Source: Cinclus cinclus
Taxonomy: Eukaryota; Chordata; Aves; Passeriformes; Cinclidae
DNA: 64,000 bases
Assembly: GCF_963662255.1 (NCBI RefSeq)
Contig: NC_085049.1
Location: 64,341,158-64,405,157 of the forward strand
Direction: 5' to 3'
Below, piece by piece: positions 1-11,900 of this stretch. Numbering within the stretch: position 1 is the stretch's first letter; every line of letters starts with the position of its first letter. The notes beneath the pieces are model-generated. The model did no database searches, had not been told where the DNA came from, and saw only the letters and a program-made list of their open reading frames with translations. A program made the translations under genes and the position numbers.

Positions 1-3000
1 TTATGCAGAAAGGTGCCCAAAATTATGCCCTTAGCTATTATCATTAAATCTTCAAACATTAAATCTTCATACACTGAACATTCATCTAATGTTTCTGCTG
101 TAACTAAGAAAGTGTTACTAAGGTTCATTTTAATGACCATTAATACTGACATGCAAATGACCACTACTTCCCCTACTTCTTTCATTTGGCATTTAAAGCA
201 TTTCACTTAAAAATCTTGGAAATAGTCTCAAGCATGCCTAGACTGATGGAGATGAGTAACTTTGTATCTGAGAGGAGGGAAAGAGAAACTACATATGTAT
301 GTTAGCACATGCCAAGGTGAATAGATAAGTAGCCCCAAATAATCTTTTATTCAAAATATTTTAATTTTACTCTGCAGTGAAATTCCACAAAGCCCCTTTC
401 TTGTTCCTTTTGACCTATTTTCTGTGCCATTTACTGGAAAGTACCTAGGTGAATTGCCAACAATTCTTAACGTCTCTGGACTAATGGGATCAGAATGGAC
501 ATGGTACCACCACAGCTTTTTATAGTGGAATTTTAAAATGTTTCTTTTGTGTCAGGCTTTCAGCTCTATGCAGAATAATTTCTTAGCTGGGGCATTTGGC
601 AAAGAGAGCTCTGCATGACTCAGCAGCAGATCTTCTCCATGTCAGATTTTGGTTAAATTTTATATGAGGTTTATTTTTTACACAAACTTATACATATTTA
701 TGACTAAAATTCCATTGCATGCTGCTGGGCTTTCTCTAGTTCCAGTGCCTGTCTGTCTGACTACTCCAGCAAAGCTACATGACATATGCTACACAGGGAT
801 TCAGGATTCAAGTGGATGGTATAGGAATCAGTGACTGGAGCAATTTTTTTACTGATAACAGAGATAATTCTGTTATTCTGTCCTTAACTGGGGTTTCTTA
901 GGGAGAGCTGTGCAAATTTTACAACGTTCAAATTCTGTAATATTAGAATGAAGTCATGACTTTGAATTCTTGGATTTGGTATTAATGCTAGCCATGCAAC
1001 CTTTATTAGTACTCGTACTCATTACTCATGCAAGTAATTGCACTGACTTGCAAGAGGCTCTCTGTAGCACAGGAACCCTCAAGTTGCCAGCTCTTTGTTA
1101 GAGCTATCACCACAGAGTCAGCCAGGTTCTAAAGCAGCTGAGCAAACACACTATATTACATGCAGGGAGAGGTACTCTGGCCAACGTCTTCAGTACCGTG
1201 AGTGAAGAATTACAGACCTGTTATTTTTCTCTGTAGTGAGAAGGGAATGGATCAGGAGCCATTGGGAATTAGTTCAAGCATAGACTAAAACTACCCTCTG
1301 TGCTGGTAATTAGTCCTGCCTTCAGCTGAAAACACAGCTTTGTCCCAGTCTGCACTTCAGAAATCTTTCAAATTTTGTCATACACCTTTCATAGCATCTT
1401 TGAGGTTTGTAAAGACCTGCAAGATCATTAAGTCCAACCTTTGACCAAATATCACGATGTAAACTAAACCATATTTTTTAAACAATCTGTGTTCAACTGA
1501 GTTTCATAGAGCTTGAAAGGAGAGAGCTTCAGGAAAAGACATGGGTGAATTTGAAAGCTACTTACTGATAGTATATGGAACAACACACAGTGACAGTCAG
1601 AAGTGTACAGTTAAAGAGCTAGGAAAAATAAAGCCAACCAGAGGCTGATACCTTTTATAAATAGGATACTTAGAAACAACATCTTGAAAAAATGGGATAC
1701 TTTCCCAGTGCAGCATATCATGAACCAAGGAGGTTGTGAGCAAGTGATTTTGAGGTCAGGAATTTTACAGGACTGAAAACAGTCATCTGTATAAACACTG
1801 AAAACATTAGGACAATAAATAGCCCAGAAACTTGGAGGCCGTTAGTGTAAGCAAGCATATGTACTGTACATACACCACATGTGTTCCTTGCCATTTGCTA
1901 CCAAACGACAGTGGTTCTATTGTAGCCCTCAGCTGGGGTAGAAGATTGTGTGAACACCAATTCCTGTGAGCCATGGTCCAGACATCATTGCTTTTTAATT
2001 GACTATATGCATAGCCATTAAAAATAAATAACTCCCCAAACTCCCAACAAAACCCTGCAGTTATCTATTGGAAGATCTGAGAAGCGCTAGTGCACACTGG
2101 GCTGTCCTGAAAACTGCCTGTACAGTGAAAAGACTGATTTCGGTTCTGTGCTGAAATTAAAAAATGCTGGCTTTGACAGAGACTGTGAGAGGTTGTTGTA
2201 GTTCAGACTCTTAGGCTTCAACTTTAAGGATAAGGATAAAGGATTAGGTATATTAGGTGTTTAAAGGATAAGGTATCTGTTCCCTGCTGGTTTTGGAAAA
2301 ATCTTTGCTGCGATTGTGTTCTGAGACTTTCTACCAACAACCGACTCTTCAGAAAAGCCCCTTCTAACCCTTGTGTCGCCAAACCTTTAACAGAATTTAT
2401 GAGCTTGGATGAAATGAAAGTTTACAGCTCCCATGCCTGAGGACACAGCTTTTTTCCAACAGCTGAAAATTCTATTAAATTTTAGGAGGGCACATGATGT
2501 GAATTCACAGACATTACCATGCACACAATGATTAAAACCAAGGACTTCCATTAGAAATGGGACAAATTTATTTTTTCCCCTAGATCTCTGTCCCAAGGGT
2601 GAGTTTTGATGTGGATTTTCTGGTATGTAAAAGCAACCACACTGCTATCTTTCCTTACATCCAGGATTTAATAGGGACTCTCCTCTCCCTGGCTACCTAT
2701 TTAAATTTGTAGGATCTAAGCATCTTTGAGCCTTATCTGTCTCAGTTGTATTTGAAATTGGCCCATAGATGAACAAGGTATTGAGGGAATGATGCTTGGA
2801 CAGGGACACAGATGCTTGTGCTCTAACATCCACAAGGAAAGGGTCATGTATTTCCTTTCAAGTCTTGCTAAGAAAAGCCTCCTCTGGTATAAGATTTTTA
2901 ACTAGTGTCCTCAAATCACTATCATCTTCCTCTGAGCACTCAGGAATTGCTAACCTAGGAGAGTAAAATCCATTCTACAAAGATGGGTTGGCCGAGTTGC

Positions 3001-3687
3001 TTGTGTCTGACAAAGCAACTCCCCTAAGCACTCTGGTAATTTGCTGTAGTGGCTGTCACTCTTGCTGAAATATCTATAAAACTTGCAGTCATTTCTTTTT
3101 AGATTCAGAGTAACTATCTATGGTCTGCCTAAATATTTAAAGATCTGTACAGCTGTATGACTGCCAAGTCAGCATGCATCAGCTGAAGCTATTACCGAGT
3201 GTGTGTGTGTTCTTAATGTGCCTCAGTTGTGGATCCAATGACATTAACATAGAACACACTGGAACCTGTAGCTGGGGCAAACTGAGTCCAGTCACATAAC
3301 ACTGCCATGCTTCAAACCTCCAGCTGCAGCAGCCAAATTCTTCTGGTCATGTGCTCACAACTCATACAATGTCTGAGGATTTTAGAGTACTTAGAAATGT
3401 TGGCTTCTGGGTGGAAAAATGTTTTTGATCTTTACAGTACAACTGGTGCTCTGCTGTGATACTTGTTTTAGTCGACACAATCAGTCATTGATCAAGTTTA
3501 TTATTTATTCATGACCCTTTGTCTGGCATCCAACATGTGAAAATTGTAGCTTTTGGATAGAATGGGGAGCTGTAACCTGTTGGATTACATCTTCTAGAGG
3601 GTACATGTATTCCAGCAACTCTCCTGCCACGTCTGATATGGGGTTTTGCTTAGCACCTAAGGATACCAATTCTTTCTCAGTTAAACT
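1..3687. other. Upstream intergenic DNA, no gene seen
   Basis: AT-rich single-copy-looking DNA with stops in all frames; open frames are under 70 codons and show no family I recognise. Apart from the CR1 scrap near 1390-1480 and a short imperfect AAGGATA-type repetition near 2229-2272, I see no RNA gene or conserved element. Confidence 0.6.
1388..1480 (-). mobile_element. Old CR1 LINE 3'-end scrap, antisense
   Basis: The stretch containing AAAGACCTGCAAGATCATTA and AGTCCAACCTTTGACC resembles the reverse complement of the avian CR1 3' terminus as I remember it (gaccttaaagatcatctagtccaac...). It is short and worn, so only an approximate extent is given. Confidence 0.5.
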
Positions 3688-4071
3688 TGTCAGGAAAATT
3701 AAGCCAAAACCACCAGAGATTTATGTCCAAAAAGGAGACAGAAGAGTCCTGTAACTTTATTTGAATAAAGGGAGAGGTCATAGGGCATTCCCCACGGGGT
3801 CTCTCTAAAGTTTTAGGGGATGCAGCCCCTCCTTTTTATCCTAATTTCCCAGCCACATTTTCCCTCTCTTTCCCCATTGGCTGAGGTACTTGAGAGGTAC
3901 AGACTCCCCAAAACACCTAAGACCCCCTTCTAATATATACCACCCCCGTTTTTCTTTTTCCTGTATCTCTCTTCTTTTTCTCTAAATCCAGAGATTTAGC
4001 ACAGTCTTGAGTGAATAACAGTCTGTGTCAGTGTAGTGGAATTCCTATGGATTTTATTATCCCCCCCCACA
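3688..4071 (-). mobile_element. Solo-LTR-like endogenous retrovirus element, reverse orientation
   Basis: Read on the - strand, the element runs TGTGGGG ... CCTGACA, so it has TG...CA ends. It has a TATA-like GGATAAAAAGG (3831-3841 on +) and, about 75 bases further on, an AATAAA signal (3756-3761) followed by a pyrimidine-rich terminal segment. That order (U3, R, U5) is LTR-like. No coding body, primer-binding site or clear target duplication is visible, so this would be a solo LTR and its limits are approximate. It ends about 0.3 kb before the CpG island. Confidence 0.55.
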
Positions 4072-4339
4072 TTGCTTCTTTTACCACTTCGTATCTGGCC
4101 TTATCAACCATCAGGTCCACAGTTTGTTTGTAAAGACACCTCCGTCTCATGCCTTTCAAAAAGATGGTTTCTGGGTTGTATTTTTGTTTTTTTTAGGTAG
4201 GTATGTGTTTGTATGAGTAAAATGTTCTTTTCTGATATTTAAAAAAATAAAAATAAAAAAACACAACAAAATGGTTCATTCCACAAGGTCGTCTTTTCAG
4301 CTGAGGGTTCGAAGCAAGGAGTTGCTTCATCAGAATTTC
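4072..4339. other. Spacer with T-rich and A-rich runs
   Basis: Low-complexity DNA between the LTR-like element and the CpG island, including an A-rich tract about 4240-4270. A GGTTCGAAGC-like T-loop motif near 4307 has no tRNA around it. Confidence 0.5.
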
Positions 4340-5930
4340 CGGTTAATCATCCAAACAAGTTCGCCGCAACAATCCTCGATAAACGCGCATTTCTCAGTAC
4401 TTTCAGTGCCGCACAAGTAACGAAGTAACAAGCGCTGCATTTGCGCTTTGCCCCTTTCCCTGAGCCCTCAGCCGCAAGCTCAAACTGCAGTCCTTCTCCT
4501 TCTCTCGGCGGATACCAGATTGATGCCAATAGCAAGGGGCCCGCAGCTGTCAGGCTCCCGAGGGGAGAAGGGCCGAGACACCGCCGCCCTCCGTAGCCAG
4601 GACGGCTCACGGGCGGCGCAGACCCCGGGCACAGCGCAGGGACAGACCGAGAGCTGCGGCGCTGGGCCCGGAGCGGCAGGAAGGGGAAAGGGCCGGGGCC
4701 CAGCGGAGCGGCCGGGGGGCACACTCCATCCCGTCCCAGGAGCAGCTCCCGGCGCGACCCGCACCTCCACCCCGCGTTACCTCCCCCGCTCCTCGCTGCC
4801 GGGCGCCGGCCACAGCCCCTTCCCCGCGGGACCCGCCCCTCCCCGGGGTGGAGCGCGGCGGCTGCCCCGCCTCCCCGGCCGCGGCGGCTGTCACGGGGCG
4901 AGCGGGCCTCACCGGGCTTCTGCGGGGCGGGGGCGGCGCTGCGCGGGGCCCCGCGGCTTCCCTTCGGCCTGGCCGCGGCCGCCCGGCGGCATCCGCGCTC
5001 TACCACCATGTTCAGGCGGATTCTGCAGCGGGTAAGGCAGCGAGACCCGCCCCAGCGGCGAGGGCGGCGTGCCGCGCCGGTGCCGCTTCCTGGTGCCGGC
5101 CGGCCTCGGAGCTGCGCTCCCCGCGGCGGAGCCGGAGCCGCCGGCCCCGTCCGGCCCGTCCTGCAGCGCAGGGTACGGGTTAGGGCCGCCGCGGCCCCCG
5201 AGGCCGTGAGTTTGTCCGCCCCCGCCCTCTCGCCGGGGGCCGGCCCGAGCCCGGACGGGACGGGACGGCCCGAGCCCGCCGTCCCGGCTGGGGGCGGTGT
5301 GTCGTTCCCGGGCCGGGCGGAGGTGCCGCTGGCAGGCGGTTCCCGCGGCCGGGCCTGCCGGAGGGGCGAGGGGCGGCCCTGGCCGGCGCGGTTCCTTTCC
5401 GTAGCGCCGCGGCGTCTCCGCCCGCCGCCTGCGCCCGTCGCCGCGGTGCGGGCGCCCGCACAGAGGGCAGGATGAAGGGAAGCCCGGCCTGGGGAGACCG
5501 CCGTCGGGACCTGCGGTGATTTCCTCAGGGGCTGGCAAGCAGCTGGCTCTTAACGCCGAGAGCCAGTCCGGCCGCCTCCCGTGCTTTAGGAACCGGCTTT
5601 TCCGGCAGCTCTGCCGGGCTTGCAAAGCCGAGTTGTGACACCCGTTTATGAAACCCTTCTGGCTTGCCCAGATCCCCGCGCCGGTGCAGGTCGCCTTGCA
5701 GCTGGCCTGCGGCTCGGGTGGCAGCTGCCAGGAGGCGCTGGCGCGGGGCAGGTCCCGGCTCGGTCCCGGCTCCGTGCGGCCGGCACGGCGGGCGCTCGGC
5801 GGGGCGATGCGCTGCAAAGGGTTGAGTCACGCCGGCGGTGGGCAGGCAGCGCTCCAGATCCCGTACCGCAGAGGAGCGGTGTCGGTGTCACGCAGGAGGC
5901 GCTCACGGATAGAAAGGAGACCAGCTGCCC
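4340..5930 (+). promoter_or_regulatory. EEA1: CpG island promoter of EEA1
   Basis: A block of very high G+C with dense CpG dinucleotides contrasts with the AT-rich DNA on both sides and straddles exon 1. A GC box (GGGGCGGGG, about 4924-4932) and a CCAAT motif (4526-4530) lie upstream of the start codon. No TATA box is visible at a plausible distance. This fits a broad, constitutive housekeeping promoter. The transcription start cannot be placed from sequence alone. Long open frames on both strands inside the island begin at GTG/TTG or are by-products of GC richness. Confidence 0.75.
5008..5031 (+). CDS. EEA1: EEA1 exon 1 (start codon)
   Basis: Encodes MFRRILQR (residues 1-8); mammals have MLRRILQR as I recall. 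The start has A at -3 (accaccATG), a good Kozak context. Donor is CGG|gtaagg, ending in phase 0. The short coding exon inside the CpG island matches the known gene structure. Confidence 0.95.
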
Positions 5931-8900
5931 TCCCGTTTTATCCGCTGTTGCTTCCTATGTAGCACCTCTGGCAAAGAGCGTTTTATTGGAAACGCTCTTT
6001 GCCTGCTCTCCTTATCTGCCATGCAAAGAAGCGTTGCTACAAGAATGCGAGTTAGGGGAAATAAAGTAAGCATACCACCAACTTTTCAGTGTAAAACATA
6101 CCTCAGATTATTTTTCGGTGAAGAAAGGCAGATGCGTGAAGCAGGTGAAGAATCTTGATCTATTTGGAGCTTCGTGTTTACAAGGAAGAACTTCCTTCCT
6201 GAAGCTTAATGGGAAGCCCTGCTAAAAAGCAGGGAAACTTAGTTCGGACCTAATTAAATTTTGGCAGCAGTTAACTGGGTGTTTACTGATTCTATTAAAT
6301 ACTAGGCCATCAAGGAAGGCTTCTGTGAGAGAGGAAAAAGCTTCATACAGTGCCAAAGGATATTTGCCCCAAGTGTGAATTCAGTTAAACGCATCTTATA
6401 CAAATCTCAAGTCAGTGCAAGTGTTTCTGTGGGAGAAACAGACATTTTTTCCTCAAAGATTGAACAAATACTTGTTCTCCAGTTGCTCCTGAAAATTACA
6501 GGATTACAGGAGAGCTTATTGTCAAGAAAGGTGAAACTGACTTCTTCCTGCCTAAAAATTAAATAGAGAAATGCCAAGATTTTTGAAGGTGTTAACCTTT
6601 TAATTGCTGAAAATAACTATGCTTTTTAAAATCTACCCCATAGTACAATGGGCTTTAGGCATTTTGTAAACAGTGGTTGGATGCACAACCTTGTACATAT
6701 GTACCATTTTGACTTGCACTCTGGCAGGTGTGGAAAGTCACTTGGCAAACTGTGAAAAATACTTCTGCTGCACTTTAGTATTAAAAATGAAGGTTAGGTT
6801 TATGCCAGGTATTATAATAAAGAACATAGTTATTAATATCTTTCATGTGTCTTGTGCAGTAATTTGAAGGATAAGGAACCTCTTCTTGCCATTTATTGTC
6901 CATCATGTGTATAGCTGGCAAAAAAACCCTGCCTTTCTGTTGCTGAAACATAGCTTCTTGCACATCTGTTTTGGTTTTTTTTTTGTATGATTATAGGTGA
7001 TGACCCCCTTTCTAACCAGAGAGCTAGTCATTAATGGTGATATAACTTGAGTTATAAAAGCATGCTTTTTGAAAAAGGAATTATTTATTGCATTCCTTTT
7101 TTTTGTAACTCAGGTGGATGACAAGCTGCAAAAGAGGCAGACAGCAGCTACAAACATATGGTTTATAGTTCCTGATTCCTGAATTTTCAAAACATCAGAT
7201 GTTTCTTTTTTATATCACTTCTCTACCTTGATCACCTTTTTATTTCTTCCACAGTTGTAATTTCTGTTTTTAAAAGTATCTTCACCGTGGCTTTGAATGA
7301 CATATTTTCAAAGTAGAAAGAATTATGTACTGAACACTGCTTATTTAGTTTTTTTAGATTAGTATCTCCATGCTGTTTTCAACTGGCTCCTCATTTTACA
7401 TCCTTTCCCTACAAGCTTCTAAATTGTTTTACAAGTTTCTAAATTTTATGTGTTTTCAACATGACATCTTGGGGATTTACCTGTTTTGTGTGTTTGTGTT
7501 GTAAAACCCCCTTTTGTACATTGTTGCCACTTCCTGGTTTCATGCATTGTTCATCATGCTGATCTAGAAAAAGGCAGTTTTTCCCAAAAGACATCTGTGT
7601 GGAATGACTGAGACACAACTTTCCTGCTCAAATAGTTTGACTTTTGTCAGTGGATTCTTTGGAGAGCAGTCTTTTCTTTACTGTGTTCAGCTGTGATGCC
7701 CTTTGTGGGCATTGTGTCATCTCTCTGTTAATCTTCTAGTGGGACAGTGGCAGGTGCCTCTGGCCTGTGAAAGCAGGGCTTATTTTTTGTATTTGCAAGG
7801 AGGAGGCATTTATTTTCAGCTGGTAGAAAACTGATTACTTTGACTTCCTTCTGAGCCATATTCCCATTGCTCATGATTTTTTAGTGGACAACTCATCTAT
7901 TGGACCAGTGTGATTTACTCTAGTTTTTGTCTCCATTATTTGTCCTTAACTGAATGTCTACAACTGTTGGCTACTGTGCTGTGTTTGGGTGCTCTGTGTG
8001 CTCTTGTATTGCTTTCTGTTTCTAACTAATGCTTGAGTTTTTGGTCTTGAGATCTTAGTGTTTGGGGGAGAAGAGGGCTTTGCAGGCATTTCTGTAGCTT
8101 GGGTGGCACTGTCACCTTTTCCCTTATTCCAGGCTCAGGCACAGAGATCTTTACTTGTCTGAAATCATTGCATCTTAGGCCTGACTTTTCTTTTCACATT
8201 TATAAGTGCAGGGCTTGCTAGACAGCATATTTACTGGGATAGATACTGAACTGCAGCCGTGCCTCTGCCCTCTCCTCAGGAGTCCAAGGGAGCATGTGTG
8301 CCACTTCCTGGGCACAGAGTGTGCTTGTGTGAAACTGATGGCGTGATGGGAAAGAAAAGCCCTCTGAAGTCAGGAGTAATTTCATTTTACAGAGTCATAC
8401 AGTAGCATCACACTGTTTTAGAAGTAAATGGTGTTACTGTTCTGTATGGCAAAATACCCTGTTCCTAGCTCTGAGAGGTCTTTGGCAGCAAGGACTTTGT
8501 TCCTCTTACCTTCTCATTTTTGTGTCTTGTTTGTTGCTTCAGGACCTTTTTATGGTTGTTGTAGTACCGGTAGTAGTAGTATTTAAATCTGTGCTGGAAA
8601 AACTGCTAAATCTGCTGTATATTTTCACATTTTTTCAAGGCTTAGCATATTTTTTCAGAGGTTTTAATTTACTCTGAATTTAAAGTTGCTGAAAAGAGTA
8701 TTCTGACTGAATGGGATGTATCTATAGACAGATAAAAGCACTATGCAAAAATGACACACTAGTGGTCCATATTTCTACTACCTCATCTTAAAACATTAAC
8801 TCAACTCATTCATTATATAATTTTCAATTCCTTTTCAGAAAACAAGCTGCAATCATTGTCATCCTTTTTGTTGTTACTGATGTTTCTTTATATTAGTTTG

Positions 8901-11900
8901 CCTTTTGAGAAAACATAGAGAATGGCATTATGAAGTTTAGAATGTTACTTCTGCAACTCTAGAGCTAGCAGTAGAAACATAGTCTTCTCTGCAAAGTAAA
9001 CAAATGTATTGACAACTAGGAGAGAAGTATGCTGGATCAAAGACTAACTTCGCATTATTGGTCTTTCAACTCTTCAGATGTCAAATGTTCATTTTCTAAT
9101 TGTACACACACAGAAGCCGGTGTGGAAATTTTTATTTTTCTCTGGGATTACTAAATAATTTATTTGCTCCCCTGTGTGGGCCATCTGAAAACAAAGAACA
9201 TCATTCTGAATTCTTTTGTAGATCACAAAGTCCAAATTGTTCGATGTGTTGTGATTCATTTTTTTTAGTGGAACGTGATACCACAGTGGTATGTGTGCAC
9301 AGCATAACTGTGTGTGAACCAATTTGATGATGCAATGATCAATTAAAAAAAGATGTTCCCAATGCCTCATTATTTATTTAGGTGGTGAAAGATATTTGAA
9401 TTACATTGCAACCTTGAAAGATAAGTTAATTTCATTTTTTTGATCTTGGTTTCCTTAACATTCTTCCAATTTTTTATTGGATTTTTCTTGCTACTCTGTA
9501 TATTTTGCAAATGGATACAAATATAGACTATAACTTGAAAGTTACTTAATGAGCTCCTTCTTTCCCACTCTTCTTTCCTCGCCCATGGCACTCACCAGAA
9601 TAGGTCACCATTTGTACTAAGCTTTCTAAAGCTAGCTTGGTATTATGCTTTCTCTTTTCAAGGGCACACATTGATATTTGAAAGGTTGGAAGGATTTTAC
9701 CAGGTACTATGTAATAATTTCTGTCATACAATGCATGCAATAAGACATTCCATCCAATGCTTATTAGTGTGACTACAGCATGTCTGAAGTGTTTCATAAA
9801 GCAAGTACTTTGAGCAAGCATGGGGTAATAACAGTGTACAGTGGAGTAATAACAGAAGAGCTTGAATCCTGGAGGTTGTAATAATCTCAAATTTGTAGTG
9901 CTAGAGCTAGCAGAATATGCAAATCTCATTGCAAAATGAGAGTCAACTCTAGGGTGTAATGGGATGGGCTATTAACAATGTACAGTAGTGTCGTATAAGG
10001 AAATATGACATGAGGTGAAGAAAATATCATGTTAATTGTTGCAGGAGATTCTTGGGTTTGGGACAAAACGATCAAGTGTGCTGAAAGTGTATGCTCAAAT
10101 ATTGCAAAAGTGGAGGTGGATCCTGTCTGTCTGAAGAAGCTGTTGGACCATCTCTTAGTGCCCCTGAAACATTAGATGCAGTATTTTAACTTACCTGTCT
10201 TCCTGGGAAACCTGGCTAAAACGTACAATTTGCTTTAGATATTATTCTTCTGACTGTCATTTGAACACAATCTACATGTTCATTAAGGGAGTTACTTAAC
10301 TTGTATTTCAAAGCTTTCCTGTGGGATATGTGTTTCTGTGGGCAGCACTTCTTATGCTAACAGAACAACTGGGGCAGGAAGGGAGCTCAGGAGCTCCCTA
10401 ATCTGAGGAGTGAACACAGTCAACCTGGAGTTCACCAGCAAGTTGCTCAGCCTTATCTCATACTAGAAAAGCTGTTCTTTATATCCAGTAGGAATCTCTC
10501 ATTTCAGTTTTTGTGTCTGATCTTCCCTCTGTGTGCTGCTTAGACCACTTGGCTTCCTCTGATGGCCTCTCATCAGAGTGGTGGTGTGGCTGCTGTTTGG
10601 TGCTCCCAAAGCTGTCTCTACCTCCAGGCTGAGCCAGCCTGTTCCCTCAGCTTCTCGCACAGGTCTGATACTTCATCCCCAGATGTGTCTGTTGCCTTTT
10701 GCTAAACTCGCACTGGTTTGTCAGTGTTCTCCCTGGGCTGGGAGAGCAGTATCTTGGTGTGGTCCAATGGGTGCTGGCCAGTGGGGAATGATCGCTTCCC
10801 TTCATCAGTTGTCCGGGCTCCTTGTTTACACAATCCAGGCTCGTGGCTGCCATCTCTGCAGACAGGGCACACTGTGGGCTCCTGTTCAGCTTGCTGGCTG
10901 ACACAAGGCCTTGGTCCTTTTCAGCAGAGACGTCTGTTACTGCCAGGAATTTTCCTTCCCTGGCACAGGACTCTGCATTTGTCCCTTCTGAATTGCATAG
11001 GGTTCCCTTTGGCCTGTTTATCCTGGCATTTCTAGGTCCCTCTGAGTGGCAGCCTTGCCTTTATCAGCTGGTCCTCCCAGTTTGATGTCATGTGGAAACC
11101 TGAAGAGTGTGCACCTGTGGTCCATGCTGGGATGTACCTTGTTTAGTGTCTGTGTCAGTCCCCCTGGGAAGAAGCACCAATACCTTCACTTTGACATATT
11201 TTGCATGTGTATAGTATCTCTGCTTACCCCCTTTTTTGCCCCTCCTCTTATTAACTTGCAGAGCTTGCATTGCCGTGCCTGTTGCTTTTGTATGCTGTAC
11301 TAGAAGAAAATGGGTTCATATTTTCTTCAGAAATACAGAACAGCTGACATGAAGGAGACATGTAGTAGGAAAACCAGAGTATGTTGATCAGTTAACTGGT
11401 GACCTCAGAGAAGGCTGGAGTGAGGAGAGGTGGTTGTCTTCTCTTAAGCCCCCATAGCTTAGTGCTTCACTCCTTCTCATTTCCCTTTGGCCAGTCCTCA
11501 GAGCCTTTCCAAAACTGAAATGCATTTCGCTGGGAATTAGGTCTTTTGTCAGTAAACTTGACCTGTTAATGACATATTCTTTAGATTTGATAGATAGTAA
11601 AAGGCTGTCATTTTTGTTATCTTTTTTTATCATTATCTTTGCTATCTTTCTTTTTTTATATATGAAAGTTGAAAATAGAACATTCTTTTTAAAACAAAGC
11701 AGGAAAATATACTTAATATTCAAAGAATGGGAATCATGTGTACTGCAAATATCTTATAAGAGGTTATATAACTGATTTGTTTTTAATAAAAGGATCTATT
11801 TGAGCAAGAAAATTCTTCTCCAAATAAGATTTTGGAGGCACCAAGATCAAAAAACTAAAACTCTGTCCCTTTGTCTGTAGATTTCAGTCTATATATTTAA

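Noticed and set aside
4300..4330. GGTTCGAAGC motif resembling a tRNA T-loop
   Set aside because: No acceptor stem, D arm or anticodon arm can be folded around it.
4347..5830. Many long open frames on both strands in the CpG island (up to 302 codons on the - strand)
   Set aside because: They are Pro/Ala/Arg/Gly-rich, overlap one another in several frames and match no family; G+C richness removes stop codons. The + strand ones at 4448 and 4848 begin at TTG and GTG, so they are not convincing upstream ORFs for EEA1.
9546..9929. 127-codon - strand open frame in intron 1
   Set aside because: No recognisable domain or composition of a real protein, and no promoter or splice context.
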